NCBI GenBank assembly: GCA_013003145.1
Contig: JABDLH010000022.1
Coordinates: 1 to 6,925, forward strand
DNA length: 6,925 nucleotides
Reading direction: 5' to 3'
DNA from: Flavobacteriaceae bacterium
GTDB taxonomy: Bacteria; Bacteroidota; Bacteroidia; Flavobacteriales; Flavobacteriaceae
How positions within the stretch are numbered: the first letter of the stretch is position 1; the number at the start of each line of letters is the position of its first letter. Positions 6,239-6,925 of this stretch are shown here, piece after piece. The notes below the pieces were generated by a model, which saw only the letters and a program-made list of their open reading frames with translations, ran no database searches and was not told the origin of the DNA. The position numbers were made by a program, and so were the translations under genes.

Positions 6239-6925
6239 TTGATTTCTAAAACCACCATTGATAACGTATATGAAACCGCCCGGGTCGAGGAGGTGATTGG
6301 TGATTTTGTCAATCTTAAAAAATCCGGATCCAATTACAAAGGGTTAAGCCCCTTTACAGATGAGCGTACCCCGAGTTTCATGGTCTCCCCGGTAAAACAG
6401 ATCTGGAAAGATTTCAGTAGCGGTAAGGGTGGAAACGTGGTAGCATTCCTGATGGAACACGAACATTTTACTTACCCGGAAGCGATCCGTTATCTCGCTA
6501 ATAAATACGGTATAGAGATAGAGGAAACCGAGCAGACCGATGAACAAAAGGAACAGGCAGACGAGAGAGAAAGTATGTTCCTGGTTACCACCTATGCCCA
6601 GCAGTATTTTGAAAAAGTGCTGTGGAAGACCGAAACAGGTAAGGCTATCGGGCTTAGTTATTTTAAGGAACGTGGGTTTACGGAGGATACCATCAGGAAG
6701 TTTGGCCTGGGCTACAGCCCGGACCAGTGGGAGGCTTTTACCAAGGAGGCATTAGGAGACGGGTATAAACTGGAATACCTGGAGAAGACAGGTCTTACTA
6801 TTGTAAAGGATGGACAGGGCGGATCCGGGGAAAAGAAGACATTTGACCGTTTTAAAGGCAGGGTAATGTTTCCCATACATTCCATGAGCGGACGTGTTCT
6901 CGGGTTTGGGGGGCGGATCCTGGGG
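6239..6925 (+). CDS. dnaG: DNA primase, N-terminal part (3' truncated by window), lacking zinc ligands
   Basis: DnaG makes the RNA primers for chromosome replication, working with the DnaB helicase. The 229 visible residues are open to the window end: the CHC2 zinc-finger-like domain (about 1-100), then the start of the RNA polymerase domain (about 110-229), with LSYFKERGF, LGYSP and GRVMFPIHSMSGRVLGFGGR. The TOPRIM catalytic acids and the helicase-binding C-terminus lie outside. The N-terminal domain keeps the family framework (YKGLSPFTDERTPSF, then FSSGKGGNVVAFLM), but all four zinc ligands are replaced without any indel: Ser37, Thr40, Asp58 and Ser61 stand where Cys, His, Cys and Cys are expected. 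I recall the same loss in other Flavobacteriaceae, so it is probably a lineage trait and not a defect. The start is TTG 6239, giving MISKTTIDNVYE, which fits the family N-terminus; no ATG fits. Confidence 0.95.
   Translation, partial: MISKTTIDNVYETARVEEVIGDFVNLKKSGSNYKGLSPFTDERTPSFMVSPVKQIWKDFSSGKGGNVVAFLMEHEHFTYPEAIRYLANKYGIEIEETEQTDEQKEQADERESMFLVTTYAQQYFEKVLWKTETGKAIGLSYFKERGFTEDTIRKFGLGYSPDQWEAFTKEALGDGYKLEYLEKTGLTIVKDGQGGSGEKKTFDRFKGRVMFPIHSMSGRVLGFGGRILG

Noticed and set aside
6540..6755. 71-codon open frame on the + strand
   Set aside because: It is out of frame with and fully inside dnaG, whose protein sequence in the other frame is clearly conserved.
1..6925. Defence system, mobile element or CRISPR array
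   Set aside because: All long open regions are explained by housekeeping genes; no direct-repeat arrays, transposase, integrase or terminal inverted repeats are visible.

Overview
The window looks like a chromosomal housekeeping segment from a Bacteroidota bacterium, most likely Flavobacteriaceae. The evidence is the protein families and their order, a textbook Bacteroidota promoter (TTG, 21 nt, TAnnTTTG) ahead of queA, the apparent lack of strong Shine-Dalgarno sequences, and a DnaG whose zinc-finger ligands are all replaced, which I recall as a trait of this group. Base composition is close to half G+C by eye, so it is one of the less AT-rich members. I cannot name a genus. I see no mobile element, CRISPR array, tRNA or rRNA, and no sign of horizontal transfer.

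Layout on the + strand: (1) The C-terminal part of rsgA, dtd and a MazG-like pyrophosphohydrolase gene form a tight operon, joined by a 4-nt ATGA overlap and a 1-nt TAATG overlap, and closed by a strong intrinsic terminator at 1161-1200. (2) aroA follows. Its longest open frame starts inside the terminator stem, so the real start is probably TTG 1232. (3) A 203-nt intergenic region holds a strong promoter and an unexplained leader of about 140 nt. (4) queA, rlmN and a long-chain polyprenyl diphosphate synthase gene follow with gaps of 58 and 64 nt. (5) A small zinc-ribbon gene lies on the minus strand, convergent with the prenyl synthase gene. (6) The 5' part of dnaG runs off the window end.

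Functionally this is core cell upkeep. RsgA (30S maturation), Dtd (D-aminoacyl-tRNA clearance), QueA (queuosine synthesis) and RlmN (23S rRNA/tRNA A methylation) serve translation. The MazG-like enzyme fits nucleotide-pool sanitation, AroA makes aromatic precursors including chorismate for menaquinone, the polyprenyl synthase probably supplies the menaquinone side chain, and DnaG primes replication.

I did not find a convincing novel system. The points most worth checking are the zinc-less primase N-terminal domain, the strongly promoted leader ahead of queA, the run of non-ATG starts (TTG, GTG, TTG, TTG), and the natural Phe at the AroA position equivalent to E. coli Pro101.
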